Source: Acheta domesticus
Lineage: Eukaryota > Arthropoda > Insecta > Orthoptera > Gryllidae
NCBI GenBank assembly: GCA_031308135.1
Contig: JAHLJT010000631.1
Coordinates: forward strand, 223,209,654 to 223,273,653
DNA length: 64,000 nt
Reading direction: 5' to 3'
Shown: one piece after another, positions 45,201 to 51,479 of the stretch
Layout of the letters: every line of letters starts with the position of its first letter
How positions within the stretch are numbered: the first letter of the stretch is position 1
Position numbers and translations under genes: made by a program
The notes under the pieces: generated by a model
Databases searched by the model: none
Told to the model about the DNA's origin: nothing
What the model saw: only the letters and a program-made list of their open reading frames with translations

Positions 45201-47783
45201 TCTGCCCCTACACAATTCGCATACAACGATCGTTGAATAGCAGTAATAATACCATTTAACAAAAGTAATGTGAGAAAATATGTCAACTTCTAGAACACAT
45301 CTGCAGAATTTCATAAATATTTTTTCGGCAATTTTTCTGCAATTTAATTCGTATGAATAAAGTCAAAACTAAAATCAGTTCCATTCCGGGCCGGATCCAG
45401 CCGAGGGAATCATAGATTTTGTTAAATAATAAACATATTCTTTACATAGTATATTATTTTTGTAGTGAATATATGCTAAAATACAATATTATTGTTTAAA
45501 TAATTACATAATTTTAAAAAAAATATTTAAAAGAATTGTTCCCTATAAATGAAGGTAACAAACGAAAAACCTAGACCTTCTGGGGGTGGGCATGGCCCCA
45601 ATGCCTCCCCCCGAATCCGCCCCTAGTTCCACTGGATAGAACAGAAAAAGTTAATGAAATTCGATTTATTTGTTTAGAAAGAAGGGAAAAGAAAGTATTG
45701 AATTCTAAAACTGTCAAAATCTTAAAGAAATTCTCTACAACCACACTTCTAGGTCCGACAAATTGCCGTATCTCACAAACTATTTCACTTATGAAGCCAA
45801 AACCATACAAACTTTTCTTTGAGATATGAGGATCCCTAGATCATTTGACATAATAATTCAAAATACCTTGTTGCATAATTTGGAAAGGAATATTATGTAT
45901 ATCAGGAAATCCGCCGACCAGTGGTTCGTCGATTCCTCTTGTTTTTTTGAAAGTTTGTGTAATACGTTAGCTTTGCCATTTACTTACAGGTAAATTTTCG
46001 AAGAATGTTAAATGATTCATTAGTTTCTTACATAATAAAGCTTTTTGCATTAGATATGATGAATCATCATTATTATATCCCATGTAATAAAGAATACAGA
46101 ATTATAGAACTGCTACTCTGCTCTATTTAAGGAAGAAAATGAAAGGAAAAATTCGTTGCCAATTTTGAGAAAATTTTGAAAATAAGGCTTCGTGTAACGT
46201 ACCCTCAAAAATTAAAATTTCGCTTCAAAGTCGCAGGGCTTAGAGTTCGGCCAGATCGATCGGGGAATACCGATTTTGAAGAAATTGTCCAAACAGTTTT
46301 GGCGCTAGCATTGACCAAAGAAGAATAGACATTAGTCGTAAACCAGTTTTTCGGTATGAAGGATGCGATTTTGGACACAGGAAATTCTTTTGCAATTAAA
46401 TTTTTGCATTCTTTCTACAATTTTAAATGCTTGAATACATCTTTACCCGACTAGGTAGCTCGTTGGTTAGCGTGCTCGCTTTCCATGGCGCAAACCCGGA
46501 TTCGATTCCCGGCCGGGTAAATAATAACTGTGCGTTTTCCTTCCAAATGTCCCTGTATCTATTGCTGTGTGACGACGAGAAAGCCCACCCGTAAGTTTAT
46601 GAAGACCAGTACACAAGGTGAAGCGATGTCTTCGTGCTAACCAGACGAACCCCTCATCCCGTGGCCGAGAGGCTGGGTCACCGCTGGTCGGCCAAGGCCC
46701 GTAGCAGGCTGTCGAGTAGGACAGGAATACACCTTTAATGCGCTCAATTTCTGTACATCAAAGACACAAATCCGTGAATTCCACAAAGAGCACGGATGTA
46801 CGACGTGCGGCACAATTACGCGTATTTCGTGGCGCAACTTATCCCTGGGCGCTGAAAACATTTGCGACGAACAGTGCGCAACGCAAAGTTTTGCAAGCGT
46901 GAATCTAGCTTTGCTTTGGATGTAAATTCTAATATTTTATGTTATGACCTTTATGCTAATTCGTTCATTTTCTCTATCCGAAAAATACCTTTTCATTTGT
47001 GTAGTTTTTGTGGTTTTATCCTCTGGCGACTCTTTCTTTTCTTCTCATTATTTTCTCAGACTCTACGTTCCTGATAATTCCGGCCATACTTCATGTACAA
47101 TTCACGTGAAAGTAATGCTCATCCAGTACATACATGAATATTGCAAAAAAAACCTACGTCATTCAATCTACCGATACAGATTTTTTCTACACATTGCTGA
47201 AATTCTAACAAAACATATTGTGTTCAGTGAAGGTGTTAGTGATATTGATACATAAGGGTACACAGAACATAAACTTAAAAGAAAAAGTAATCTCCATGAA
47301 GAATTGTAATATTGAGAATGTTCTTGAATGATAGCTAGAGCCTTTGAGATTGTTCAAAGGGAAAGAAGGACATTTTTCTGAAAAATGTAGTACACGCAAT
47401 AAAAAAAACAGCAGAAAATATTGGCTTGATAATTTTGCTATCGAATCAAGTTATTAAAATTAAACAATCGAAGAAACATCCAAACATAAGTGAACATTAA
47501 TTTAAATGTCATTATAAATGTCTCGACTGCCATCAAGACCTTCACTTCCAGGTTCTTCCCGAGCACGGGTCATTACACGCAGCTGATTTGGGCCAACACG
47601 ACGCAGGTGGGGTGCGGCTTCTGCTCGTACAAGGACGGCAAGTTCACCTACCACCTGCACGTGTGCAACTACGCGCCGGGCGGCAACGTGGTGGGGACGG
47701 CCGTGTACGAGGAGGGCGCGCCGCGCGCGGGCTGCCGCCGGGCCCGCAAGGAGCGCCGCTACCCCGCGCTCTGCCTCTCCTGA
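18257..47783 (+). CDS. Secreted CAP-superfamily protein (antigen-5/CRISP-like), five exons
   Basis: Exons 18257-18364, 23783-23938, 37520-37601, 38256-38397 and 47552-47783 join in frame with junction phases 0, 0, 1 and 2, giving 239 residues. Residues 1 to about 24 are a signal peptide. The CAP domain runs from about 54 to 215: HLHNAKRN (His59), WDDELANRAQRWA, GENLAM (Glu123), NDWYNEVEEW, GHYTQLIWANTTQVGCG (CAP1, His170) and HVCNYAPGGN (CAP2). The cavity His/Glu residues are present. CAP proteins are secreted, disulfide-rich and functionally diverse (venom allergens, salivary and immune proteins); no specific role can be assigned. Oddities: the Cys usual in WAxxC is Arg105, leaving seven mature cysteines (29, 112, 184, 187, 201, 224, 237); the CAP2 site has His199 where a hydrophobic residue is usual; the tail is short and basic (RRARKERR). 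Total length is normal for a single-domain CAP protein. Confidence 0.85.
18365..20044. other. CAP intron 1, first part
   Basis: Contains an inverted fragment of dispersed family D at about 18535-18780 (TTGCGTAGTCAAAAACCACG, GTTGATACCGAACAATTGG, CTCGTCCGTC) and the recombinase-like short frame at 19509-19670. Otherwise AT-rich. Confidence 0.45.
19509..19670 (+). pseudogene. Possible Crypton/ZMYM-type recombinase N-terminal fragment
   Basis: A 53-codon frame starts MSGNFELSEDIFVLDGILEE and ends LLPHKFVTTYENAYDSFCDW followed by RTKRNV and TGA. The LPxKxxxxYExxYxxFxxWRxxKxV pattern resembles the N-terminal SAM-like/core-binding segment of tyrosine recombinase-derived proteins (Crypton and ZMYM/KCTD-like families) in animals. 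There is no catalytic domain downstream, so this is either a decayed mobile-element fragment or an unrelated exon. The resemblance is from memory of the family pattern. Confidence 0.35.
20045..20830 (-). repeat. Dispersed family D, long inverted copy
   Basis: On the minus strand it carries the family blocks in order: CGGTTCCTAGGACCCAC at the far end, GACGGACAGACATACGAACG, then CATTCTCTTAAGCGTTC, and AAACTTTGAACTTTTGCAAT with TAGGAAGACGTCG near the left part of the repeat. The plus-oriented counterpart is 23290-23660. It is non-coding throughout. Confidence 0.65.
21052..21761. mobile_element. DNA transposon remnant with 25-bp inverted termini
   Basis: A 710-bp element with termini GGGAGTTTTAGCGCCA followed by (C/G)GCGTAAGG on both ends, inverted, with one mismatch in 25. 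TA lies on both sides (21050-21051, 21762-21763). The interior has no long frame. The TA duplication fits Tc1/mariner or a related superfamily, although TA could also belong to the termini. Confidence 0.75.
22191..22239. mobile_element. 49-bp perfect hairpin flanked by 8-bp direct repeats
   Basis: CACGAAGTCTACAAGGTA (22191-22208) and its exact reverse complement (22222-22239) enclose a 13-bp spacer that itself repeats CCTTGTAGACTTC. The unit is bracketed by CAGTAAAC at 22183-22190 and again at 22240-22247, as for an insertion with an 8-bp target duplication. Confidence 0.7.
22403..22655. mobile_element. Palindromic MITE, copy 2
   Basis: A 253-bp foldback element with TA on both sides (22401-22402, 22656-22657). 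The arms contain GCCACTCAAATC, TTCGCGATGGAATATGTC and their complements, as in 565-816. Its outer segment reads CTAAGAGCGACCCTC instead of GTAGGAAGAGCTCTC, on both arms, so the two arms have changed together. The same orientation of the centre as copy 1. Confidence 0.85.
23290..23660 (+). repeat. Dispersed family D, plus-strand copy before CAP exon 2
   Basis: Shows the family blocks in order: GTTGCAGGAAGACTCCGAAA, TTTTGCAATTTTCGAAAA, CTCTTAAACGTCCTTTTC, GCTTCATGTAAAGTACTCC, GCCAGATCGATTGGGGAAT, GCTAGCGTTGTTCACGG, GCGGACAGACAGACG and TTTTTCGGTGTCAGG. Useful as the reference copy for the 3' half of the family. Confidence 0.7.
23783..23938 (+). CDS. CAP gene exon 2 (N-terminus of CAP domain)
   Basis: Fifty-two codons from acceptor TTTGCAG|AAG to donor CTG|GTGAGC, phase 0 at both ends. 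Residues 37-88 include ALIVHLHNAKRN, the first CAP helix with cavity residue His59, and end in the QPSASNMPAL segment that precedes the WDxELA helix. The exon is very GC-rich. Confidence 0.85.
24108..24188 (-). mobile_element. tRNA-derived SINE head (family T)
   Basis: On the minus strand, an A-box-like TGGCCGAGATCG is followed about 50 bp later by the B box GGATCGAGTCCC, then a GCCTCGGGCATGATTACATG tail of unknown origin. The spacing is tRNA-like, but the acceptor pairing is poor and no CCA context is present, so a SINE head is preferred to a tRNA gene. Confidence 0.55.
24304..24430. repeat. Imperfect hairpin with ~58-bp arms
   Basis: GACGCCGCGTCGAAGGCTGT... at 24304-24361 is the near reverse complement of ...ACAGCCTTCGACACGGCGTC at 24373-24430, with GGTCTTCCTC/GAGGAAGACC next to an 11-base loop. 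The arm centres differ. It looks like a foldback insertion in CAP intron 2, next to the SINE cluster. Confidence 0.7.
24475..25512 (-). mobile_element. SINE family S copy interrupted by a mariner
   Basis: The left part (24475-24719) matches the SINE body up to GCCGGCCGCTATAATTCTTC. The right part (25426-25512) resumes with TAGCTAGAGTCGGAAATTC and the B-box region GCGGGACTCAAACACTAGG, as in 34900-34985. The mariner at 24722-25423 lies exactly between them. Without it the copy is diverged but nearly continuous. Confidence 0.7.
24722..25423 (+). mobile_element. Internally deleted mariner element
   Basis: A 702-bp element with ~30-bp inverted termini (TGAGGGTTATACCAAAAGTA left; CGAGGGTTGTACCAAAAGTA at the right end, inverted) and TA on both sides. 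The interior fuses an N-terminal transposase segment (EVLIAAPAKYEVRAVILFLH, about 24890-24950) to the catalytic end: VVLLDDNAQPHVARATQELL (second Asp block), then in another frame DCHLFPKLKEHL (third Asp block) and the NGNYVEM end. Internal stops and frame changes, plus loss of about half of the usual 1.3 kb, make it non-functional. Confidence 0.88.
25513..28245. other. CAP intron 2, AT-rich part
   Basis: No gene recognised. A TTTA microsatellite occurs near 27438, and family D-like fragments (TTTCCGTCCGTACATCTG) near 26120. The frames at 27777-28011 have no recognisable domain. Confidence 0.4.
28247..28370. repeat. (TA)n(GA)n microsatellite inside inverted flanks
   Basis: A (TA)n tract of about 53 bp runs into (GA)n of about 34 bp. 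It is bracketed by CATCTCCGTCAAGTTAAT on the left and its near-exact inverse ATTAATTTGACGGAGATG on the right. Confidence 0.85.
28665..29330. repeat. Inverted pair of ~130-bp repeats
   Basis: About 28665-28795 (GCACGAGTATGCAAAAACCT...) and the reverse complement of about 29200-29330 share a ~130-bp segment with moderate divergence. The ~400-bp spacer has no recognised coding sequence. Confidence 0.6.
29803..30500. repeat. ~165-bp direct repeats
   Basis: TCGTTATTTTCTAAAAAGT followed by a GGGGTTTGT...ACGGTTTTAT segment occurs at about 29805-29970 and again at 30335-30500, about 530 bp apart and in the same orientation. Both end in a GATACAGCCT/AATACAGCCT segment. Confidence 0.7.
30502..30548. 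repeat. (TA)n microsatellite, left of LTR-like block
   Basis: A pure TA run of about 47 bp directly abutting the LTR-like block. Confidence 0.95.
30549..32026. mobile_element. Possible solo LTR or LTR-containing fragment
   Basis: A 1,478-bp block of raised GC lies exactly between two (AT)n tracts, begins TGCAACTACC and ends GGTATCACTACA, so TG...CA ends are present. An AATAAA lies about 30 bp before the right end (31996-32001). A perfect heat-shock element (GAA-TA-TTC-TA-GAA at 31582-31594) and a CCAATCAG box near 31650 lie in the middle, as in a promoter-bearing LTR. Alternatively it reads on the minus strand, where GGCGCCCAACC near 30570-30580 resembles a primer-binding site. A host promoter region is a third possibility. 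No polyprotein frame is present. Confidence 0.45.
32027..32074. repeat. (AT)n microsatellite, right of LTR-like block
   Basis: A pure AT run of about 48 bp directly following the CACTACA end. Confidence 0.95.
32330..32995. repeat. GACAGA/GAGACA purine-rich tandem array
   Basis: About 660 bp of almost uninterrupted G/A-rich strand built from GACAGA, GAGACA and GAGAGA units with occasional C. It gives long low-complexity frames on both strands (Arg/Glu/Asp one way, Leu/Ser/Cys the other); none should be read as genes. Confidence 0.9.
33196..33255. repeat. (AAT)n microsatellite
   Basis: About twenty AAT units in an uninterrupted run. Confidence 0.95.
33855..34115 (-). pseudogene. LINE remnant: C-terminal end of a reverse-transcriptase ORF
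   Basis: The minus-strand frame contains KYKSLEIEISRTWGVKAQVV followed by PIVIGALG and ends QDIALLQIAHILRKGL. The pattern [LI]EIEI.RxW..K..V[VI]P[VI]VIGALG ... Q..ALLG.AHILRK is the conserved tail of the second ORF of many animal non-LTR retrotransposons. The reverse-transcriptase domain itself is absent, as expected for a 5'-truncated copy. Reading frame continues upstream on the minus strand to about 34150, where the hAT MITE begins. Confidence 0.7.
34169..35330. mobile_element. hAT-type MITE, family A copy 3 (inverted, split by a SINE)
   Basis: Outer ends are CAGGCCTCGAATTCTGATGA and TCAGAATCTGAGCTTTG, decayed forms of the family A termini, flanked by CTGATAAC (34161-34168) and CTATTAAC (35331-35338), six of eight bases identical. 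The interior is the reverse complement of 3145-3750 with the SINE 34479-35025 inserted. Without the SINE it is about 610 bp, like the other two copies. Confidence 0.8.
34479..35025 (-). mobile_element. tRNA-derived SINE family S, full-length reference copy
   Basis: On the minus strand the head reads GGCTCAGTGCATCAACC (A box) and GGTTCGAGTCCC (perfect B box), followed by a ~450-bp body and a TCAATCAATCAA tail at 34479-34494. ATCTCTCAA occurs on both sides (34470-34478 and 35026-35034), a 9-bp target duplication. This is the best copy in the window and defines the family. Confidence 0.85.
35331..37200. other. CAP intron 2, AT-rich part
   Basis: No recognised gene or complete element. An ATT microsatellite of moderate length occurs near 37080. 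Confidence 0.4.
37205..37425 (-). repeat. Possible 5S-rRNA-related SINE fragment
   Basis: On the minus strand GTGGATGGGTGATTATCTGG followed by GAACTCCG resembles the 3' third of 5S rRNA (TTAGATGGGGGACCGCTTGG GAACACCG in insects). The 5' two thirds do not match well. The block also ends in a GGTTCGAAC-type string. This suggests an old 5S-derived SINE; it is not a 5S gene. Confidence 0.3.
37520..37601 (+). CDS. CAP gene exon 3
   Basis: Twenty-seven codons plus one base, from acceptor TTTTTCAG|AAA to donor TCTA|GTGAGT. Residues 89-115 are KWDDELANRAQRWADRRVFQ then HNPCKKS. The WDxxLAxxAQxWA helix and the FxHxxC turn are diagnostic of CAP proteins. The expected Cys after WAD is Arg105 (CGC). Confidence 0.92.
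38256..38397 (+). CDS. CAP gene exon 4
   Basis: Acceptor TTTTCACAG and donor TATCG|GTGAGT; the exon enters with two bases of a split Lys codon and leaves with two bases of a split Arg codon. Residues 117-162 include YPLVGENLAMQLS and WEKAVNDWYNEVEEWSN, with cavity residue Glu123 and the usual W..E helix. Unlike exons 1, 2 and 5 it is AT-rich. Intron 3 before it is only 654 bp. Confidence 0.92.
38398..41869. other. CAP intron 4, first part
   Basis: AT-rich and without recognised genes. 40500-40600 contains a GC-richer stretch with CCGTCCGTGTGTCCGTCTG, similar to but not clearly part of family D. Confidence 0.4.
41870..43480 (+). pseudogene. Decayed paralogue of the 54 kb Cys/His-rich gene
   Basis: Successive blocks match the intact ORF at 54127-55827 in order but in shifting frames: VNSSHLFCYVYGDL (for INHPDTFCYICGEF) at about 41877; an ISPIVKKAYTYFESKV block; DHITGCYFCLT; EKWRLFIDSSKSNLKSVLIH (for EEWRLFVDASKRSLKAVLLH) at about 42573; HKWNICADLKVLGIPLG; GYTKYCCFVCHWDRRAR; LKLDLMKNIVKAMDNDGQDF; GCNMSLKLHL; and DEHGERIHKDIAAIERRYK near 43310. 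Stops occur at 42686, 42892, before DEHGER and after ERRYK, and there are several frameshifts. It lies in CAP intron 4 on the same strand. Divergence is too high for a recent duplicate. Confidence 0.85.
43481..44256. other. CAP intron 4 segment without recognised feature
   Basis: AT-rich, no gene. The sequence around 43690-43860 is GC-richer but shows no known motif. Confidence 0.35.
44642..44894. mobile_element. Palindromic MITE, copy 3 (inverted orientation)
   Basis: A 253-bp foldback element from TACTGCGATTTTTGTAGG to its complement, flanked by TA (44640-44641 and 44895-44896). The outer arms equal those of copy 1, but the asymmetric centre is the reverse complement of that in copies 1 and 2. 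Confidence 0.88.
44897..46139. other. CAP intron 4 segment
   Basis: No gene. It contains GGGCCGGATCCAGCC at about 45390 and a GGGGGTGGGCATGGCCCC...GAATCCGCCCCTAG end near 45585-45626. These resemble the ends of other hAT-like MITEs, but no consistent target duplication was found. Confidence 0.3.
46140..46385 (+). repeat. Dispersed family D, fragment
   Basis: Blocks GGCTTCGTGTAACGTACCC, GGCCAGATCGATCGGGGAAT, TTTTGGCGCTAGCATTG and CCAGTTTTTCGGTATGAAGG match 23440-23660 in order. Confidence 0.65.
46447..46860 (+). mobile_element. tRNA-derived SINE (family U)
   Basis: The head runs from TTACCCG to its complement CGGGTAA (46447-46520). It carries an A-box-like TAGCTCGTTGGTTAGC and a B box GATTCGATTCCC. 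The 5' part has extra bases between the acceptor strand and the D arm, and the T stem is mispaired, so it is not a functional tRNA. The body downstream is of unknown origin; its 3' end is approximate. Confidence 0.6.
47552..47783 (+). CDS. CAP gene exon 5 (CAP1/CAP2 motifs and stop)
   Basis: The acceptor TTCACTTCCAG completes the split Arg codon and the exon encodes residues 164-239, ending at TGA 47781-47783. It carries GHYTQLIWANTTQVGCG and YHLHVCNYAPGGN, the two CAP signature regions, then a GC-rich tail ending RRYPALCLS. A variant poly(A) signal ATTAAA lies at 47946-47951. The exon and its 3' flank to about 47815 are GC-rich. Confidence 0.95.
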
Positions 47784-47951
47784 GGGCGCCCGCGCGCGCG
47801 CGCAGCCAAGCCGCTCTGCGCTGTAGTAGCATCAGTATTATAATCATGTAGCTGAACGGTGGTGGTCGGCCAAAGGGATTCAAGTCATTTGTGTGGAGGT
47901 GGAGTTATTTTCCTTACGGAAATATTCCATTTGACTTAATATGCTATTAAA

Positions 47952-50640
47952 ATGAAGTGAATTTAATGTTTTTGATATATTATCTGCTTTACAATGAGTA
48001 GACAAAATTTTATTTCTCCTTTTTCCAAACTCACTTTTCTGACTTAACTCCCTCTACGCGAACACCAGCGACTATAATGTAGTAAATATTATCATTCATA
48101 ATGTAGTGTGTATTATATAATTATAATCATGTAATGCCATTCATATTATCTATCGCCAATAATTATATAACGTACTGTATATTACTACGTATGATCAACT
48201 GTATTTATGCATTGTATTACTCTGTAGAACTTACAGTCAGTAATGATACTCGTAAACATAATGTTTGTACAACCATTTTTCAGGATCATACAACATCACT
48301 CAAAGTTAAACTTATTAGATATAATTTTTTTAATTGTTCTTTGATAGTATCGGCAAAGGATTTTTAGTTTGAATATGAATACAAACTAATATGAAAAATA
48401 ATATTTTTCTTCCCAAGAATTGGGAAGCGCAGCAATTTTTGGACAGCAATTACTGCTGTGCTTAGGCTCTGATTGCCGTAACTGCAATGTTTTTTATGGA
48501 AATTTTATAATATTATGTTCAAATATTTCAGGATTGGCAAATGCTTTGTAAACTATATATTCTTACGTACACAATGAAAAAACAAGAACAACAACAACAA
48601 AAAGCAAGCACAACGAACTATTTAATTATACTAATTCAAAGTATCATATTTTCTTCAAATGGATTTCCATTATTTAAAAGTTGTAATTGGTTTTAAACCA
48701 AATCATTTATTACTGGCAACAACTATTTGATAATCAAAAAAAGTTCTCTTTTGTGAAAAGTTTACATCAGGAGGATTAATCATGCGACGTGTATACCACT
48801 TACGTTCTGGTCTCAAGTCATAATATTCTTTCTTTACATTTATTGAACACCATATATAAAGCAATGATTTTCTAATGCCTTGTATTAATAATACATTTAA
48901 AAATTTTAATAAATTGTGTTAATAGTGTTCCTTTAGTAACCACCTATAATTAATATAAACCGATGTAATTCTCTTTCTTCTTTTGAACAATTCTTGAAAG
49001 TGTCAATTTTGTATGATCTAAATGTGCCAAAACCATAATCATTTTCAGACGTATTTGAAGAGGCGTACTAATTTTGAATGTCTTATTGGCGAGAATTATT
49101 ATCTTTGACCAAATGCGAATTGGATTGGTAAATATTATATTTAACCCTCTTTTCATTTCCATCAACATTATTACTATTATTATTATTATTATTGTTATTA
49201 TTATTATTGACCAGTAAGATAATTTCAATACTATTCTTGTTGTGTGAAATAGCTTAGATCATTTCACAATTTTACGGAAGTATGTATCGCTTCAGGGACA
49301 GGCTTATTTTTAATTTTTTAACCACTATGTATTATTCAAAATAATTGAATCAACAGGTATTAATGGTAGAAAAATATTCATTCTCACACATTCATGTGTG
49401 GTGTATATAGCCCAATGAAATTAGGCAAACTGAGTGGAAAAAAAGATCCGGAGTTTTGAAACTTAACATAATTGTTTGTGATACCTACCATACATTATAC
49501 AAATAAATCCTAATGTGTGTGGGGTAGGAGGGATTAGGAGTGGCGTTCAAAAATTTTTTAACGTTTTTTTGCATGTATTTTCATAACTATCAGTTCTACC
49601 GACAAATATGCCCTACAGAAACTTAAAGTAGACAAAATTACCTAGAAAAATGTTCCTATAAAATTTTGTGGTAAAATTATCCCTTTTAAAGTTATAGGCT
49701 CGAAATATCCTTGTTTTTATTTACGGGAAGGTCCTTCTTTAGATATCTTCCTTAATAAAATGAAGTTACATGTTCACTGCACGAAGTAATTTTACTTTTT
49801 TTAACACTTGTCAACAATAATTGCATATTTTGCGCAAAAACTTGAACATTTTATATCTTATCAAATTTTTGTTTTGTAGTGCATACTAGCGAATATCCTA
49901 GGTCATTGTGTCCGACATTACGAGACATTACGAGAACTGATAATCCATAGTTTAGTTGATAAGCTTGAAAAACTTTCATGGTATATTTTAAAATTGTATG
50001 ATGTTTTTTTTGAGGGGGGATAATACCAACTCTAGGGCCGCAGGTACCCAGAATTCCAGGTAAGCAGCTGGACTTTCTTCAGAAAGAGTGAAATGGAAGA
50101 TTATTGGCTCTACGAAATCAGAGAAGCAATGTGAAATCATTCCAATACCATAACAATAAAAGTTGTTAGTTTTGTACGTCAATCGTAAAATGTCATGAGT
50201 GAACTAGCGTGACGTTTAGAGAGACGTTCTGCACGTTTCGTTCTAAATGTACGTAGTTCTGAGCTGTGTCGACAGAGTGTGTTGCTAACGCCAAAATTCC
50301 ATAATTCCACATCCTCTTGATTCACATTTCCTCGGCGAGCTTTCTCCGACCATGTCGAAGGAGCTGCGCCCCGATAAGATGTTGCTTCTTGAAATACAGA
50401 GTTATTGGCACACACTGGCGCCACAAATAGATAGAAATTCCATTTATGCTGATCACGTGACTTGTATCCGTTGCAAAGTCTCGTGATTACACGTATCATT
50501 CTGTCTGTCTAATAAGACTCTAACGTAACGTTGGAGTTTGCTGATCCAAAGAAGCTCAAAACTGGGTTCGTTCTTATACGATATGGTGCTTCATGCTATG
50601 CAAAAACAATTGAATTTAACGGAAAGTAATGAAATCCGAG
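47952..50640. other. Intergenic region downstream of the CAP gene
   Basis: AT-rich; a (ATT)n microsatellite lies at about 49172-49210. The minus-strand frame at 50179-50499 (106 codons) has no recognisable domain. No gene called. Confidence 0.4.
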
Positions 50641-51095
50641 CCCGAGACAAGGTCAGCAGCAGGTAGGCAAGACCGACGCGTTCCCTGGAAACGCGCGTGG
50701 GCGCCTGACGAGCCAGCTCCACCGGCTGCCTGATTTCACGCCCATTCGCCAGGCGGATTATTGCCGGGCAATTGACCGGAGGCCGCCCTCCCCGCGCAAC
50801 AGCGCGAGCGGCGGCGGCGGCGGCGGCGGCGGCCGCGTGAGTCACGGGCGCGGGCGCGGGCGGAGGCTGCTGGGCCTCCACCTGCGCCGTGGTCGGCGCG
50901 CGTGGGCACGCCGCTCGCTTCGCCCGTGGGCGCGGCGCCCCTACAAGGCACAGGCGTGCGCGCCGCCGCCTTTCCGGGGCGCAATGCCGCCGCCGCCGCC
51001 GCCGCTGCAATTGGGCGCGTGCGAGGGCGGGCGCGCTGGCGCATCGGCGCTGCCGCCGCGGGGGAGGAAGAGATGGGGGGCGAGGGAAGGGTGAG
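50640..51095. promoter_or_regulatory. Orphan CpG island
   Basis: A 450-bp block of very high GC with dense CpG and GCG/CCG trinucleotide runs, isolated in AT-rich DNA. It resembles the island at the CAP start, so it may mark a promoter or a first exon. Frames exist on both strands but all are low-complexity Ala/Arg/Pro/Gly. It could belong to a gene whose other exons lie outside the window. Confidence 0.45.
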
Positions 51096-51479
51096 GGGCC
51101 GTCCATTAATTCTGTGGTCACGGCGTAAGATTTTTGGCAAAATTGAATTAAGCACTGAAACTACAACTTAAGTATCTATTTTTAATTTTAGTAAAACGAC
51201 CGAATTCAAAAGTTGCCTCCTTAATAACAAAAAAGCGTTCGGAAATAGCGTTGAGCATAGAAAGACGCGTTGGCTCGATAATATTTAACCATTGTTTTCT
51301 CCAAACTAAGATTTTTGACTTAAGAATTTTTATACCGTGATCACAGAATTAGATAACGCAAATTTCGAGTATTTTCAATACCCCCCATGTAACGCACTTC
51401 CCTCTCTCTATGTAACGCAGCGTAACGCTGCCTCAGTCTCCCTCCCTCTGCCTTTAGCGTTACGTAATTTATGGATGAT

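Noticed and set aside
44257..45626. Possible 1.37-kb hAT element with CAGGGACGGATT and AATCCGCCCCTA ends
   Set aside because: The 8-bp flanks (TGTGATAG and TTCCACTG) do not match and the termini agree over only about 12 bases; it may be two unrelated fragments.
46447..46520. Possible tRNA gene
   Set aside because: The acceptor ends pair, but the D-arm spacing and T stem are wrong; a SINE head is more likely.
50591..51171. Long frames on both strands of the second CpG island
   Set aside because: Low-complexity composition, mutual overlap, no domain.
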